A DNA stretch of 64,000 bases from Lytechinus variegatus (GCF_018143015.1 NC_054757.1:18962285-19026284); one strand, 5' to 3'. Positions 34,891 through 47,196 are shown, numbered from the stretch's first letter. Notes: generated by a model from the sequence alone, not told the origin. Translations and numbers: made by a program.

Positions 34891-35394
34891 ACACATGCTC
34901 CGAAGTTCGTAAGCCAGAAATTAAAATAATTATTAGGGCACTACGCGTGGATGCCCCCATAAAGACAGTGGAGTCATTTTAGGTCAACCCATTATTTTGC
35001 AAATGACTTCTACAATAATATTCCCTGCGAAATAGTCTGTACAGGAATTATACTCTATTAACCAAATCAAACAAATCATGATAAAAATTATACCCCCAAT
35101 TACATGTCGACCTTTTCGTCATCGTTTCGTAGTCCACTATGCCTACTGTTCGTTGTATCTTTTAATCATCAATAATATCATTATTGGTAACTAGGGGGGG
35201 GGGGGTGGTGCTAGGCCAGAAATGGGGGGGGGGGGCTGATCTACTAGGAAAAAAACAATCAGGTGGTCATTTTGTATGTTTTTTTAACAGGTTTATTGAA
35301 AAAGGAGGGTGGGTTTGGAACCCTCTATGGTTTTATCATGAACCTAATATATATAATTGGAGGGGTACTCCGGGCTGAAAATAATTATATCTAA

Positions 35395-35920
35395 TTAAAT
35401 AGAGTAAAATTCGCTGAGCAAAAGGTTGAAAACCTTATTAAAATCAGATAGAAAATAAAAACGTTATTGACTTTTTGTGAAAACAGTTATATGCACGTCT
35501 ACATGAATATTCATTAAGTGAGTCGATTATGTCACATCCCCATTTTCCTTTTCTTATCGAATTTACTCAAAAACACAATTATTTCATTTTTTAAATAAAT
35601 ATGTGAATGGTATGTCTCCCTTATGATAAAATAAGTTTCAGCTGTGACTCTCTAAAGCGTTGAGTCAGTTGCCAATCCATTTTTAAGCTCTTGGATGAAA
35701 ACAAAGAATAAACAAAATTTCATGTGAAAAAAAATCATCAGTTTGCACATTGAATATTCATGAAGACATGCCTAGAACAGTTTCACCAAAATAATGCACG
35801 TCTTTAAAATGCCATAAATTTGTCATTCCTTGTCTGATTTCGATCAAATTTTCAGTGTTTCGTTTGTCTGATTTTTCTTTTTCTGTTCAAATGATGATAA
35901 TTTTCAGCCTTTAAGCATTA
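35395..35920. mobile_element. Diverged P1-related MITE copy
   Basis: It keeps the family order (AACAGTTATATGCACG, a middle inverted part, TTTCGATCAAATTTTCAGTG, GTCTGATTTTTC, then CCTTTAA), but identity to the 40.7-kb copy is low. Two ATGAATATTCAT-type motifs flank the centre in inverted orientation. Confidence 0.5.
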
Positions 35921-36041
35921 ATCAGGGTTTACTTTCAACGATTGAGATCTTCATAAGTTGCTAGATTATCATCATCATCATCTGCTACTTCTGTTTTTAG
36001 ACATTACATTATCGAATTTGAGATGGGGGTATTGGACATAA

Positions 36042-36088
36042 TCACTGCGCGTGCCTTATAAATTTTATAAGGCACGCGCAGTGATTCA
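36042..36088. repeat. Perfect 22-bp-arm palindrome
   Basis: AATCACTGCGCGTGCCTTAT plus AA is exactly complementary to the following arm across a 3-nt ATT spacer. It lies near a poly-G tract (36112-36121). Confidence 0.85.
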
Positions 36089-36224
36089 GTGAAAATTTTG
36101 GTCGTGGGGGAGGGGGGGGGGGATGATGTATGTAAATTGGAAATTAGAGCGATGTGTCCGGTCTCCATCGTGATATCGTTCATGATAATAATGTACCCAG
36201 GGACCTGGGAACGATTTTTTTGCT

Positions 36225-36480
36225 GGGGGTGCTGAAATAAATATAACAAGCAAAAGAAAAAAAAAGAATGCAAAAAGAGGGTTTCCACTACAAAATTAAG
36301 GTCGTTTGGGTTCCAAGGAATTTGACAAGCAAAATCAAATAAATATATAGGGTTTCACTAAAAAATGAAGGTCGTTTTGGTCCCAAGAAATAAGTTGACA
36401 AGCAAGCAACAACAAAAAAAAAAACACATAACAAAATAAACCTATGGTTTCAACACAAAATGTTGGTCATTATCAATACA
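36225..36480. repeat. Tandem repeat of ~90 bp
   Basis: Three imperfect copies of a unit with GGGTTTCACTA, AATGAAGGTCGTTTTGGT and CCAAG, then TTGACAAGCAA. No coding capacity. Confidence 0.6.
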
Positions 36481-36619
36481 TTTCTTCAATTTGACATACC
36501 AACCAGAATTCCAGGGGTGCTGCATATGGAAAATAATACATGCAGCACCGCCTGGGGAAAAAAACTTGGGGTGCTTCAGCTCCCCCAGCACCCCCGCTTC
36601 TCATGGTAATGTGTGTCCC

Positions 36620-37435
36620 GTGTTAGCACAAAGGTTAGCGGTAAATCGTACGCTTGATTTTCATGATTAAATTGTACATTATAATAAATAAAATCAAAAT
36701 GTTCTGCAATTGACTACTAAGCTTTGTGTTACGGGCCCCAGGTTATTCTATTTTTTTTTATCAATGACTATAAACTGAACTCATGATTTTAAAGATTAAC
36801 AGAAAAATTAATTGAGAGGACGAACATGAATTTTTCAAGGTTCAGATTTTCCGTCTTTTATCCCTTACATGATGCCATTTGTACAAAAAAATAGTTTTAC
36901 AACAAGGAAGAAGATTTGGGTGGCTTTTAAGCTATTACATCTCACAATTTATTTTTAATTCGTGTTTTTTTTTCTATTCCGTGGCTGAATTTTCATTGTT
37001 ATGTGCTTCAATTCCATTTTATGTACATATATTTTTCATGTTTGGAAATGTTTCATCCGATGAAAGACAAATTTCTGCATTGCAGATGCCAATAATTCAA
37101 TTCAATTCAATATACCGTATATGTTATGCTCTTTCATATGTGTTTACTTTTTACTTTGTATTGTATATGGACCCCATGGAAGAACAGTATAGTAATGTCG
37201 ACTAAACTGAAAATGGGCAATCCATCCGTTTTGCTTTTTTATACGTAAAATAAATACTATACTATACTATAAAATCATGTAGACCAAATTACGCTAAGAG
37301 GAGATGTGTCACGAACGTCATAGGGAGATTTATTCATGTGGTGTACATTTGGATCATATGGATGCACGGGGAACTTGATTGATGTGGCTATCCGTGCAAT
37401 GAGAAAGGCATGGTATTTATGGATCCTACAATTTA
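36620..37435. other. Unassigned AT-rich intergenic DNA
   Basis: No exon supported. A 108-codon frame at 36879-37205 is Phe/Tyr-rich with no recognisable domain. CTATACTATACTATA occurs near 37255. Confidence 0.4.
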
Positions 37436-37439
37436 ATGT

Positions 37440-37835
37440 CAACAGATGAGCCACGAATTATCACTTGTGATTTATAACACTCAATATAAGGGGGAGGGGG
37501 AATAAAGATGTACAGATAGTATAAAACAAACCAATTATTTCTGTTAGATTTTTAACAATACACGATCGATCAATTGTATTTTGTTCACTTCTTTCGAGGG
37601 CATGATTGTGTGGCTCGCGTGATAACAGGCCATTTTGTAAATGTGGTCGTAAACCGAGATATTCAACTGCGTGATCTCGGTTTACGACCAATGATGATCA
37701 ATCCTATTTCATAAAGGGGAACAAAATTAACCCATTGAAAGAATACTAACAATGTGTTAAGTCATGTTCGACAGCGCATTTCAAAGTCCACGACGGGTAA
37801 CCCACCTCCCCCCTCAGAAGAGAAAGAGAGAGAGA
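37440..37835. repeat. Dispersed repeat with a GGTCGTAAACCGAGAT hairpin, copy 1
   Basis: Matches 41521-41920: GCCACGAATTATCACTTGTG and ATTTATAACACTCAA at the start, and AATGATGATCAATC after the hairpin. The hairpin arms GGTCGTAAACCGAGATA and ATCTCGGTTTACGACC lie at about 37647-37690. The - strand frame here is not a gene. Confidence 0.65.
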
Positions 37836-37901
37836 AGATGAAAACAAAATGGGGCAGGTGAATTATTCTTTAAAATTTAAAGTCGCCATCGTCTTGTCAA
37901 T

Positions 37902-38505
37902 GTTAAAGGATAAAAAAAGTTGATTTGAATAAAACAAAAGAAATCCAACGAGCATAAAAATGAAAATTTCATAAAAATCGGATGTAAAATAAGAAAGCTA
38001 TGACATTTCGCTTGATTTCACATAACAGTATAATTATGCACATCCCGGTCGGTATGCAAACGAGGGAACTGATGACATTACTCACTTTTCCTTTTGTATT
38101 TTATTATATGAAATATGAAATATTTTGATTTTCTCGTCATTGTCCTGTGAAGTTAAGTTTTATTTCTCCCTTGACTTGTGAAATTACCATTGTTAACATT
38201 ATATGGTTCAGTCTAATTGGTACTTATTGTCAAATCTGTAAAAAAAATGAATGAAATATTTTATAATTCAAACAGTAAAAAACTAAATAAATAGAGATTG
38301 AGGGACATCATCGATTCTCTCATTTGTATGTGACTAAATTGTGCATATAACTATTTTGTGAAAAATAAGCGAAACATTAAAATCCTAGGTTTAGGATGTA
38401 TTAACTTTCGTATTTTAATACATCCGATTTCGATGAGCATTATGCTTGTCTGATTTTTCTATGTTGATTCAAATCAACATTTTTCTGAGGTGGATTTGTT
38501 GCAGT
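37902..38505. mobile_element. Palindromic MITE family P1, copy 3
   Basis: Near full length: it starts TTAAAGGATAAAAAAAGTTG and ends TTTCTGAGGTGGATTTG. The characteristic AAATCGGATGTAAAATAAG occurs left and, inverted, right. Confidence 0.65.
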
Positions 38506-38531
38506 ATTAAATCATGATCTAAAGCATAATA

Positions 38532-39179
38532 CAGAGGCGTCGATCCTGGGGGGCAGGGGGGGGGGTCGGCGATCGCCCCACCAATGAAAATATTGGGTGG
38601 GGGGGGCAAACATATCATTTTGCCCCCCCCCCAATAATTCCGGATATGCATTAAAAAAACAAGATTGTAATGTTCAGCAAGCGAGATTGAAATACACAAC
38701 TCGTTCTTTATTTAAAATCATGCTCAAAACGTCCACTTTTCAGATTGGAATATAAATTTTCAGCTCGCGATTCGCGCTCGCATCATTTCTGTAGCAGACC
38801 ATACTTTTCATGATTAAATAGGTAAATGTAAATGTCCCGTTTTCAGTTCTAAGCCTCAAAAGAACTCCTGCTTTGATTTGCAATCATCTTTTCTTGGATA
38901 TATATCTTGTTCTTTATCAAAAACGTCCATTAAACTCATTTTTTCAGAACCAAATTTCATTTTTTTTCAGCTCACGCTTTGCGCTCGCACCTTTTCTTCT
39001 TTTAGATACAAATCTTAATCATTGGTACCAAAAATGCTTAGAATATCAAGTTTTCAGGTCAGAATATTAAGAAATTTCAGCTCACTCTCGGCACTCGTAC
39101 TATCTGTGTAGTGAGATATGTATCCTCCTCATGAGTTACTACAGACAGTCCTAAACAGGCAAGCTTGTCAGTATACTAA

Positions 39180-39210
<31 letters not shown>

Positions 39211-40089
39211 GGGGGGGTATGGATGGATGTTTTGCACGATCGAGCGCCTTTGGAACGTTAATGATTTTGCCCCCCCCCCCAATCTGAACAAGTGGAATGC
39301 CTCTGGCCGTCTCACCTGCATCACGCGATTCAACATAGCAGCAGTGCTGACTTTGAATAACTCGCACAAGATGTTTAGTGATACTTGGTTACTCTTATTT
39401 CCACGTTTTATGAACTATACCAATACACTTTACAGAGATAGAATGGTAATTCAACAAATACCCCCAATGTGGCCAAAGTTCATTGACCTCACATGACCTT
39501 TGACCTTGATCATGTGACCTGAAACTTGCACAGGATATTCAGTGATACTTGATTACTCTTATGTCCAAGTTTTATGAACTAGACCAACATACTTTTAAAG
39601 TTATGATGGTAATTCAACAGATACCCCCAAATCGGCCAAAGTTCATTGACTCTAAATGACCTTTGACCTTGGTCATGTGACGTGAAACTCATGCAGGATG
39701 TTTGGTGATACTTGATTAACCTTATGTCCAAGCTCAATGAACTAGTTTTATATATTTTTTAAGTTATGGTGACATTTCAAAAACCTAACCTCAGGTTAAG
39801 ATTTTGATGTTGATTCCCCCAACATGGTCTAAGTTCATTGACCCTAAATGGCCTTTGACCTTGGTCATGTGACATGAAACTCTAATAGGATGTTCAGTTA
39901 TATTTGATTAACCTTATGGCCAAGTTTCATGAACTAGGTCCATATACTATCTAAGTTATGATGTCATTTCAAAAAACTTAACCGTAGGTTAAGATTTGAT
40001 GTTGACGCCGCCGCCGCCGCCGTCGGGAAAGCGGCGCCTATAGTCTCACTCTGCTATGCAGGTGAGACAAAAATGGATCGACGCCCCTG
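38532..40089. mobile_element. hAT-like non-autonomous element with perfect 8-bp duplication
   Basis: Left end CAGAGGCGTCGATCC; right end GGATCGACGCCCCTG (in reverse, CAGGGGCGTCGATCC). GCATAATA is duplicated exactly outside (38524-38531 and 40090-40097), the 8-bp hallmark of hAT transposition. Poly-G/C tracts lie next to the end, and monomers with GCTCGCGATTCGCGCTCGC (38764), then decayed forms at about 38971 and 39080, fill the left half. A second element (39309-40068) is nested in the right half. No transposase. Confidence 0.85.
39309..40068. mobile_element. Nested element with GTCTCACCTGCAT ends and ~190-bp internal repeats
   Basis: A 13-bp perfect inverted end: GTCTCACCTGCAT left, ATGCAGGTGAGAC right. 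The body is about four degenerate direct monomers containing TGATACTTGATTA, CCAAGTTTTATGAACTAG, GTTCATTGACC and TGACCTTTGACCTTGGTCAT, closing with a GCCGCC run (about 40007-40023). Superfamily not assigned; no clear target duplication. Confidence 0.75.
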
Positions 40090-40164
40090 GCATAATATCA
40101 CACATAATGATACAGAAGCGTCTTCCACATTACGCAGAACATATTCATGGAATTCAGCACAAGG

Positions 40165-41508
40165 CAGGGACGTCGATCTATTTTTCAGATGGGGAGGGGG
40201 GGGGGGGCAAAATCATGAATCAATGTTCCAAGGGCACTTGATCACACAAAACAAACCTGAAAGCAGGAAAAAGGTATATCTGTTAACTGTTTGTAGTAAC
40301 TCATAAAGAGGATACATATCTCACTACACAGATAATGCGAATGTCGAATACGCGCTGATTTTTTTTATATTCTGCCCTGAAAGCTTGATATTTCTAAGCA
40401 TTTTGGTACCAATGATTAAGATGGGTATTTAAAAGAACAACAGATGCTAACGCGAAGCGCGAGCTGAAATTTTGATATTTCAATCTGAAAAAAATGACAG
40501 TTTAATGGACATTTTAATAAAGGACAATTATATATCCAACAATAGATTATTGCATATCGAAGCGGGATTCCTTTTGAGGTTTAGAACTGAAAACGGGACA
40601 TTCTATTCACCTATTTAATCATGAAAAGTATGGGGTTTTGCTACAGAAATGATGCGAGCGCGAAGCTAGCTGAAATTTTGTTTATATTCCAATCTAAAAA
40701 GCGGACATTTCGAGCACGATCTTAAAGGACAAGTCCACCCCAACAAAACCTTGATTTGAATAAAAAGAGAAAAATTCAACAAGCATAACACTGAAAATTT
40801 CATCAAAATCGGATGTAAAATAAGAAAGTTATGACATTTCAAAGTTTCGCTTCATCTCACAAAAACAGTTATATGAACGAGCCAGCTACATCCAAATGAG
40901 AGAGTCGCTGATGTCATTCACTCATTATTTCTTTTGTTTTTTATTATTTGAAATATGAAATATTTTGATTTTCTCGTCATTGTCATGTGAAATGAAGTTT
41001 CATTCCTCAATGAACACGTGGAATTCAATTATTTTTTAACATTTTGTGCTTCAGGCAAGGAGGTCCTAATCGTCAAATTCATTAAAACTGAAATATTGTA
41101 TAATTCAAACAATAAAAAACAAAAGAAATAGTGATTGAGTGACATCATCAACTCTCTCATTTGGATGTAACTGGCCGTTCATATAACTATTTTGTTAAAA
41201 ATAAGCGAAACTTTGAAATGTCATAACTATCTTATTTTACATCCGATTTTGATGAAATCTTCAGCATTGTGCTTGTCTGATTTTTCTCTATTGATTCAAA
41301 TCAACATTTTTTTGAGGTGGACTTGACCTTTAAATAAAGAACGAGTACTGTTGTGTATTTGTATCTCGCTTTCTGACTTCTGTATAACATTATACAATCT
41401 TATTTTATTTTTGCACATGCGGAATTATTGGGGGGGGGGGGGCAAAAAAATTATGTTTGCCCCAACATTTTCATTGGTGGTGCGATCGCCCCCCTGCCTC
41501 CCCCCACC
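40165..41508. mobile_element. hAT-like element of the same family, one end eroded, split by a P1 MITE
   Basis: Left end CAGGGACGTCGATCT followed by poly-G. The right side reads GCGATCGCCCCCCTGCCTCC, matching the inside of the 38532 element but lacking the last ~17 bp. CACAAGG flanks it on both sides (40158-40164 and 41509-41515). The related sequence at 42061-42085 (ATTCAACACAAGGCCTTCAA) looks like the unoccupied site. Monomers of GCGAAGCGCGAGCTGA type occur at about 40452 and 40655. The P1 copy at 40722-41333 sits inside it. Confidence 0.7.
40722..41333. mobile_element. Palindromic MITE family P1, best-preserved copy (612 bp)
   Basis: It begins TTAAAGGACAAGTCCACCCC and ends GGTGGACTTGACCTTTAA. 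The halves are long inverted repeats: AAAATCGGATGTAAAATAAG left, CTTATTTTACATCCGATTTT right, with GAGAGAGT-type and TCATTTGGATGTAACTGG blocks also mirrored. Nested in a hAT-like element. No coding capacity. Confidence 0.8.
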
Positions 41509-41520
41509 CACAAGGCCTTT

Positions 41521-42000
41521 AACAGATAAGCCACGAATTATCACTTGTGATTTATAACACTCAAGGCATAAGAATGAAAATAAAAGACAAGATGTACAGA
41601 AAATACAAAAGAAAACAATTATTGTTCGTTTGATTTTTAACAATACACAATCAGCTGTATTTTGTTCACATTTTTCGAAAGCATGTGCGCTCGTGATGAG
41701 GTGCGCACAAATGAACTTGGTCGTAAACCGAGATAGTGCTTTTAAAATCACTGCTTGTGCATAATTTTAAAAGCATTATCTCGGTTTACGACCAATGATG
41801 ATTAATCAAATTTCATAAAGGGGAAGATTTTAACCCATTCAAAGAAAACCAACAATGCGTTCAGTCATGTTTGCCGACAGTGCGTGTCAAAGTCCTTGAC
41901 AGGTGATTAAGCCTCTCCCCCTCAAAATAAGAGAGATAAAAATAAAGAGAAAGGAGGGGGAAAAGACAACATTTGAATTGGAAATAGGTGAACTATCTTT
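41521..42000. repeat. Dispersed hairpin repeat, copy 2
   Basis: Homologous to 37440-37835. The hairpin here has longer arms: TTGGTCGTAAACCGAGATA, then TGCTTTTAAAAT, pairing with ATTTTAAAAGCATTATCTCG and GTTTACGACCAA (41717-41791). A third partial copy begins at 42081. Confidence 0.65.
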
Positions 42001-42059
42001 TAAATTCAGAGTCGCCATCGATGTTGCCATGACTTAAAACAAATCTAAAGAAATATTAA

Positions 42060-42640
42060 TGGAATTCAACACAAGGCCTTCAACAGACAAGCTACTTATT
42101 ATCACTTGTGATTTATAACACTCAAGGCATAAGGGGGAAAATAAAAAAGACAAATGTACAGATAATTTATAAAAGAAAATAATTGATTTTGAGATGTAAG
42201 AGCGTTTGAAACTGTAATCTCGGAACATAATCATTTGTCTGTCGCTTAGTAATAGTACATATGGCCGTATGGTATAACTTGAATTATCTATCAGGGTTAT
42301 TATCAGACAAGGAAGCGGGCAAAAACTCGTTCCTGGGGCCCACCCCCATTGCCTTGTTCTAGAAAGCAGTGCCATAATGAACCAACAATTTTGAGGGGGC
42401 TTGATATGGCGTATCGGGTGACATTTATAAAAAAAAAAGTTGCGAGCGAGCAAAGATTTCGACATTGTCATTACAAAAATCAAATTTTGTGATAGATTTT
42501 GACATAAAATTCAGAAAAACAATATTACATTTCATGCTTTCTCTCTTTCTTTTTTAGTTCCTTTTGTCTCTTTTTTCAGGGTGGTGATTTGAGGGGAAAG
42601 AGCCCCAGCCCCCCTCTCGCATCTGTACACCAATGATCAG
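42060..42640. repeat. Third hairpin-repeat copy, then a GCGAGCG-type relic
   Basis: 42061-42200 matches the start of the hairpin repeat (CACTTGTGATTTATAACACT). 42280-42620 matches 44100-44350 (TTGCGAGCGA, TAGATTTTGACAT, poly-G/C), a decayed relative of the hAT-like family. Confidence 0.5.
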
Positions 42641-42697
42641 GGTTATAATAAAGCAAAGATGCGGGCAAAACTCTTCCTTGGGGCCCCGCGTTGAGTG

Positions 42698-42862
42698 GTG
42701 GGTGATTCATAAAGCTGTTTCTAAGTTAACTTTGAGAACGACAGGTGAACCTTTCTTACGTGCTAAATAATCACCAATAAACATTATTTACCACAAAAAA
42801 GGATCACCAGTCGTTCTTAAAGTCACTCTTAACCTACGAACAGCTTTATGAAACGGCCCCCT
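42698..42862. mobile_element. Short palindromic MITE
   Basis: GTGATTCATAAAGCTGTTTC and GAGAACGAC on the left are mirrored by GTCGTTCTTAAAGTCACTC and GAACAGCTTTATGAAACGG on the right. Confidence 0.65.
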
Positions 42863-42919
42863 GGTTTCATAACAAAATGAAGCGCAAGTCCAACGTACAT
42901 TGGTCAAGAGACAAATAAA

Positions 42920-43275
42920 TTCCTATGCATGAAAAAAGGGGGGAAAGGTGGAGGAAGGGGGGGGGGTAATGAAAAATGTTTTATCATTATGGTAAAATTT
43001 AGAAAGCCCTAAGCATAAAAAGGGGGAAAGGAAAAAAAAGGAAAAAGGGGGAAAATGGTAATGAAAATTGTTTTTATGATCATGGCGTTTTCATAAAACT
43101 ACTCCAACAATCTGCACTTTGAAAGGCCACTATGGTCAAATTTAGAAAGCTCTAAGGATAAAAAAAGGGAAAGGGGGAAAAGGGGTAATGAAAATGTTTT
43201 ATTATAGTATTTTCCCAATTCTACTCCAATAATCTGCAATTTGAAAGGCCACTATGGTCAAATTTAGAAAGCCCG
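42920..43275. repeat. Tandem repeat of ~125 bp, about three copies
   Basis: Each unit has AAAAGGGGGAAAG-type purines, GGTAATGAAAATG, an ACTCCAACAATCTGCA motif, then GGCCACTATGGTCAAATTTA and GAAAGC. Confidence 0.65.
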
Positions 43276-43420
43276 AGTTGAGAAAACTTGTCACAGTTTT
43301 GGTTAAACAGCAGTAGTAACACCTGTTGCAGAAAGAGATGCAATCAATCGTAACTCTAACAATCATTCACAACTTGCTTTACAACCAATCAAAATCGCCC
43401 ATTTGCGCTTGATTTTTTTT

Positions 43421-43554
43421 AAAGTTGCGTTTAGATGGAATTGGATAGGTCATGTCCTCAGAAAGCAAGATGACCATCATTGTTACACTGCTGGAATGAG
43501 GCCAGGGATTGTTGCTAGAGACCGCTAAAAATGGAAAGAAAGCATGGAGGTCAT
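43421..43554 (+). pseudogene. LINE reverse-transcriptase C-terminal relic, left part
   Basis: Translation reads RWNWIGHVLRKQDDHH and then KWKESME after an in-frame stop. RW.GHVLR...DD followed by a W..ME tail is the usual C-terminal signature of several non-LTR retrotransposon polymerases. The frame is broken by stops. It resumes at 50572 after a 7-kb insertion, and the duplicated target GAGGTCA(T/C) lies in its coding sequence. Confidence 0.55.
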
Positions 43555-43964
43555 CATGGGCGTCAATCGGTGGGGGACGGGGGGACGTGTCCCCCCATGA
43601 TTTTTCAGGGGGGGCACAATATCAAATGTCCCCCCATGTTTTTTGTCACAAAAGAAGTGTGACCATGGGGGAATATGTGCATACCTTCTCAAGGAAATGA
43701 GAGTTGATTCCCCTTAAAAATATAAAGAAAAAAAAATGCTGATTACGAATCTGGATGATGCCATCGTGTAACATTGAGCATTTTCCGCAAATTGGCAAAA
43801 TCCAATATGGCCGCCAAAATATGCAAATTACCCATGAAACTCATAAAATTGTCCGCACATTGGCTGTGAAATGCTTGAAATTGTGTGGCAAGAAGGAAAT
43901 ACAATCTTAAAAAAATAATTTTTGACAAAATATTTACTTTCCTGACATTCAAAATGGCCGCCAT

Positions 43965-46143
43965 CATGGGCGGAAATCTCTCCCCGAAGGAAGGGAGGAC
44001 CAGGGGGATCCAACTCCCGCCAATAGGGCCGGGGGGAGCGAATTTTTTTCACCCATATTCTCCCCGATCGGCCGCTTAGAGTTGATTTTTGTTTGTTTCT
44101 TTGAAGGGGTTGTCCCAGTGGCGTAATGAGCCAAAAATTTTGAGGGGCTTCATGTGGCGTATCACGTAAAATTAATAAGAAGTTGCGAGCGAAGCGGGCG
44201 AGCAAAAATTTCAAAATGTTCATCAAAAAATAAAGGTTTGTAATAGATTTTGACATGGCATTTGGAAAATAATAGGCTTTACATTTCACCCTTATCCCTT
44301 TTCTTTTATCTTTTTTGTTTCTTGGTCGTGAAAAATTGGGGGTGGGGGCAAAACGCCGATGTCCTAACAGTCATTTCTAACTTTATTCTTATAAAAAAAC
44401 ATTAAAAAGTGTAATAATATCATAAGCCATATTTAAACAGTGCGAGTGCGAGCTGATATTTTTTTGGGATTTCATGTATTTTGTCCTGAAAATTGAATAT
44501 TCTGGGCAATATGTGTGAACCTGAACAAGATGCGTATGTAGCTAAATAATTACTGGGAGCAGTTCTAGCATGATCTGTATGGGACCTGTTAAGGACGTTT
44601 TGCAGTTAGCCATTAAGACCATACATATTTCAACTATTAAATAATGCGAGCGCGATGCGCGAGCTGATTTTTTTTTTACATTTCGACCTAAAAAGTATGA
44701 CATTCTGAGCACTATTTGTAATCGTTAACGGTATAGGTAAAAAAAAACAAGCAATTAATGCGAGCGCGAGCGGAACAATTGATATTTTAGACCTATAAAT
44801 GGGAAACTCTATTCATGTTTTGTAAATCATAAAAAAGAGGGAAATTTGGTCTTTTCCGGCATTAATAATGCGAGTGCAAGGCGCGAGCAGAATTTTCTTT
44901 GATATTCTGTTCTGAAACTGGATAATTTTAGCACGTTTTGAAAAAAGATCAAGCTGCTTATCCCAATAAAAATGTGTGCGCGTGTTTTATAGTTAGGCAG
45001 AATCTGTGCATTCTGAATTCATTTCATTTTTTTGTCATGAAAATCAATAATGCAAGCGCGAAGCGCGAACCGGAAATACATGATATTCCGGTATGAAAAG
45101 GGTGAATTTAAGCACTCTCTAAAGCACTGCGTAGGGAAATTGTGAAGTGGATATGGATAGCACTTAATAAATGATGCGAGTGAGAAGCGCGAGCTGATAT
45201 TTCTTTATTACTATTTTGACCTGAGAACTGGAATTTTTGGCCTAAGGACATTTCGTCATCATATGAAAATGATGACTATCCTCCTATTCCTATTCTGACA
45301 ATTTTGTTATTAGGAATTCATGAAAATTTTATTTATTTATTAATGTTATAAGCATAATGAGTGAGCGAAATTTGTTAGCATTGAGGCCTGAAAACTGGAT
45401 ATTTTAAGCACTTTTGTAATCATGAATAGGATTTATGAGTTGATATATTTTAAACAATAATGCCAGCACAAATCGCGGACGAAATTTTTGATAAACAGTC
45501 ATAAAAGGGGGATTTTAAGTACTTTGTTATAGAATTAATGTATAAAGAATCTTATAGAATAAACAGAGACAATATCATAGGCCTACTTGGCAAATCAAAT
45601 AAAGCGAACGCACAGCGCAAAAAGCTGCATAATTATGATATTCACACATTAAAACGGACATTTTACAGAGCACTTAAAAAAAATCAATTTGTAAATCAAA
45701 CAAAATAATAAAAGCTCGATGTTCGAGCTGAAATATGCATTGTATATTTCAAAACTTGCTATTTTAAGCTACATATCAGCCTATTAAACACGATATGTAT
45801 TTTATCGAACAGGCAATGCGAGCGCGAGCAAAAATTTAATATAGTGACATGAAATACATTTTCAAATTATTTTCCACAAAAAAAGTCTTCCCTTGACCTT
45901 ATTTTATTCACTCACCTCCCTCCTCTTATATTTCCTCCTTTCTCCCCCTTTTTCTCTTTTCTTTCTTTCCCCTTTTTCCCATTTTTTTCTCCTCCAAAAT
46001 ACATGTATTATTTCGATTTTTATTGATGTAATCTTTCTATCATAAAAGACCAAAATAGTAGGGGGGGACAATTGATATTGTGTCCCCCTACTATTTTGGG
46101 TAGGGGGACGCGATCCCCTGTCCCCCTGGGATTTCCGCCCATG
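43965..46143. mobile_element. Innermost hAT-like element (2.2 kb)
   Basis: Left end CATGGGCGGAAATCTC, right end GATTTCCGCCCATG. GCCGCCAT is perfectly duplicated outside (43957-43964 and 46144-46151). The core is an array of monomers centred on GCGAGCGCGAAGCGCGAGCT (about 44449, 44645, 44760, 44869, 45055, 45175, 45465, 45603, 45815). The - strand frames here are not genes. Confidence 0.8.
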
Positions 46144-47196
46144 GCCGCCATAGCCCCTATATTCATCATGTACAATGCGAATGGAGAAACTAATTTTCAC
46201 ACGAGTAAGAAACATAAAATGCATGTAATTGTGATCTATGAGTAAAATATTTTCTGACATGTTTTATAGAAAGACATGTTGTGTAATTAAGGTGATAAAT
46301 GCTGCATTCTTAAATTGAAAATGGCCACCATAGGCACTTATCGTATAATATACAATTTGGTTGGAGACAAATAATGTTCACAAAAAGGGCATATGACAGT
46401 CATTTTGAATGTTGAAATACAGTATTTATCACCTAAATTACATAAGATATGATATATTTTGTTATAAATCATGTTTTCAGACAACATTCCACTCATACAT
46501 CACCATTTGACCAACCAAAGCCAAATTCTGTTGAAATGATTTGTTCACATTCATATTGTGTATAATACCGTAAGGGACTGTAGCAGCCATTTTGACTTTA
46601 AAATAACCGTATTTATCACCTAACTGGCAGAATAAATGATACATCTTGATAAAAATTATGCTTTCAGACAATATTTTACTCATAGCTCACTATTACGTGC
46701 ATTTATGGTGCTCACTCCTGTGAATATTGGTTTCCCACTTTGCATTGTACATATTGATACAATTAATGTCCATGGCAGCCATTTTGAAAGTCGTAATACA
46801 GTATTTAAGACAAACTAGAAACCTGAATGATATATTTCGTTAGAAAATACGTTTTTAGACAGTATCCAATTAATTTATCACATATTTATGCATTTTAGCG
46901 CTCACTCTTGTGATTTCTTTTCTCTCATGATTGTGCATAATGCTTTTAGGGCCTTTGGCAGCCATTTTGAATATCAAAATACACCATTCACCACACACAT
47001 GGCATATTAATAATATATTTCGTTAATAATTATGTTTATAGTCAGTATTCCACCTGTTTGATCTTTATAATAACCATTTTAGTGATAACTCTTGTGATTT
47101 TTTGGCCCCAATTGCCATTGTACGCAATACTGTTTGGGCCAGTGGCGGATATTTTAGGTATCAAAATACAGAAATTTTCCCATATATGACATTACA

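Noticed and set aside
43828-44289. 153-codon - strand frame
   Set aside because: Crosses the boundary between two nested elements; composition follows the repeats.
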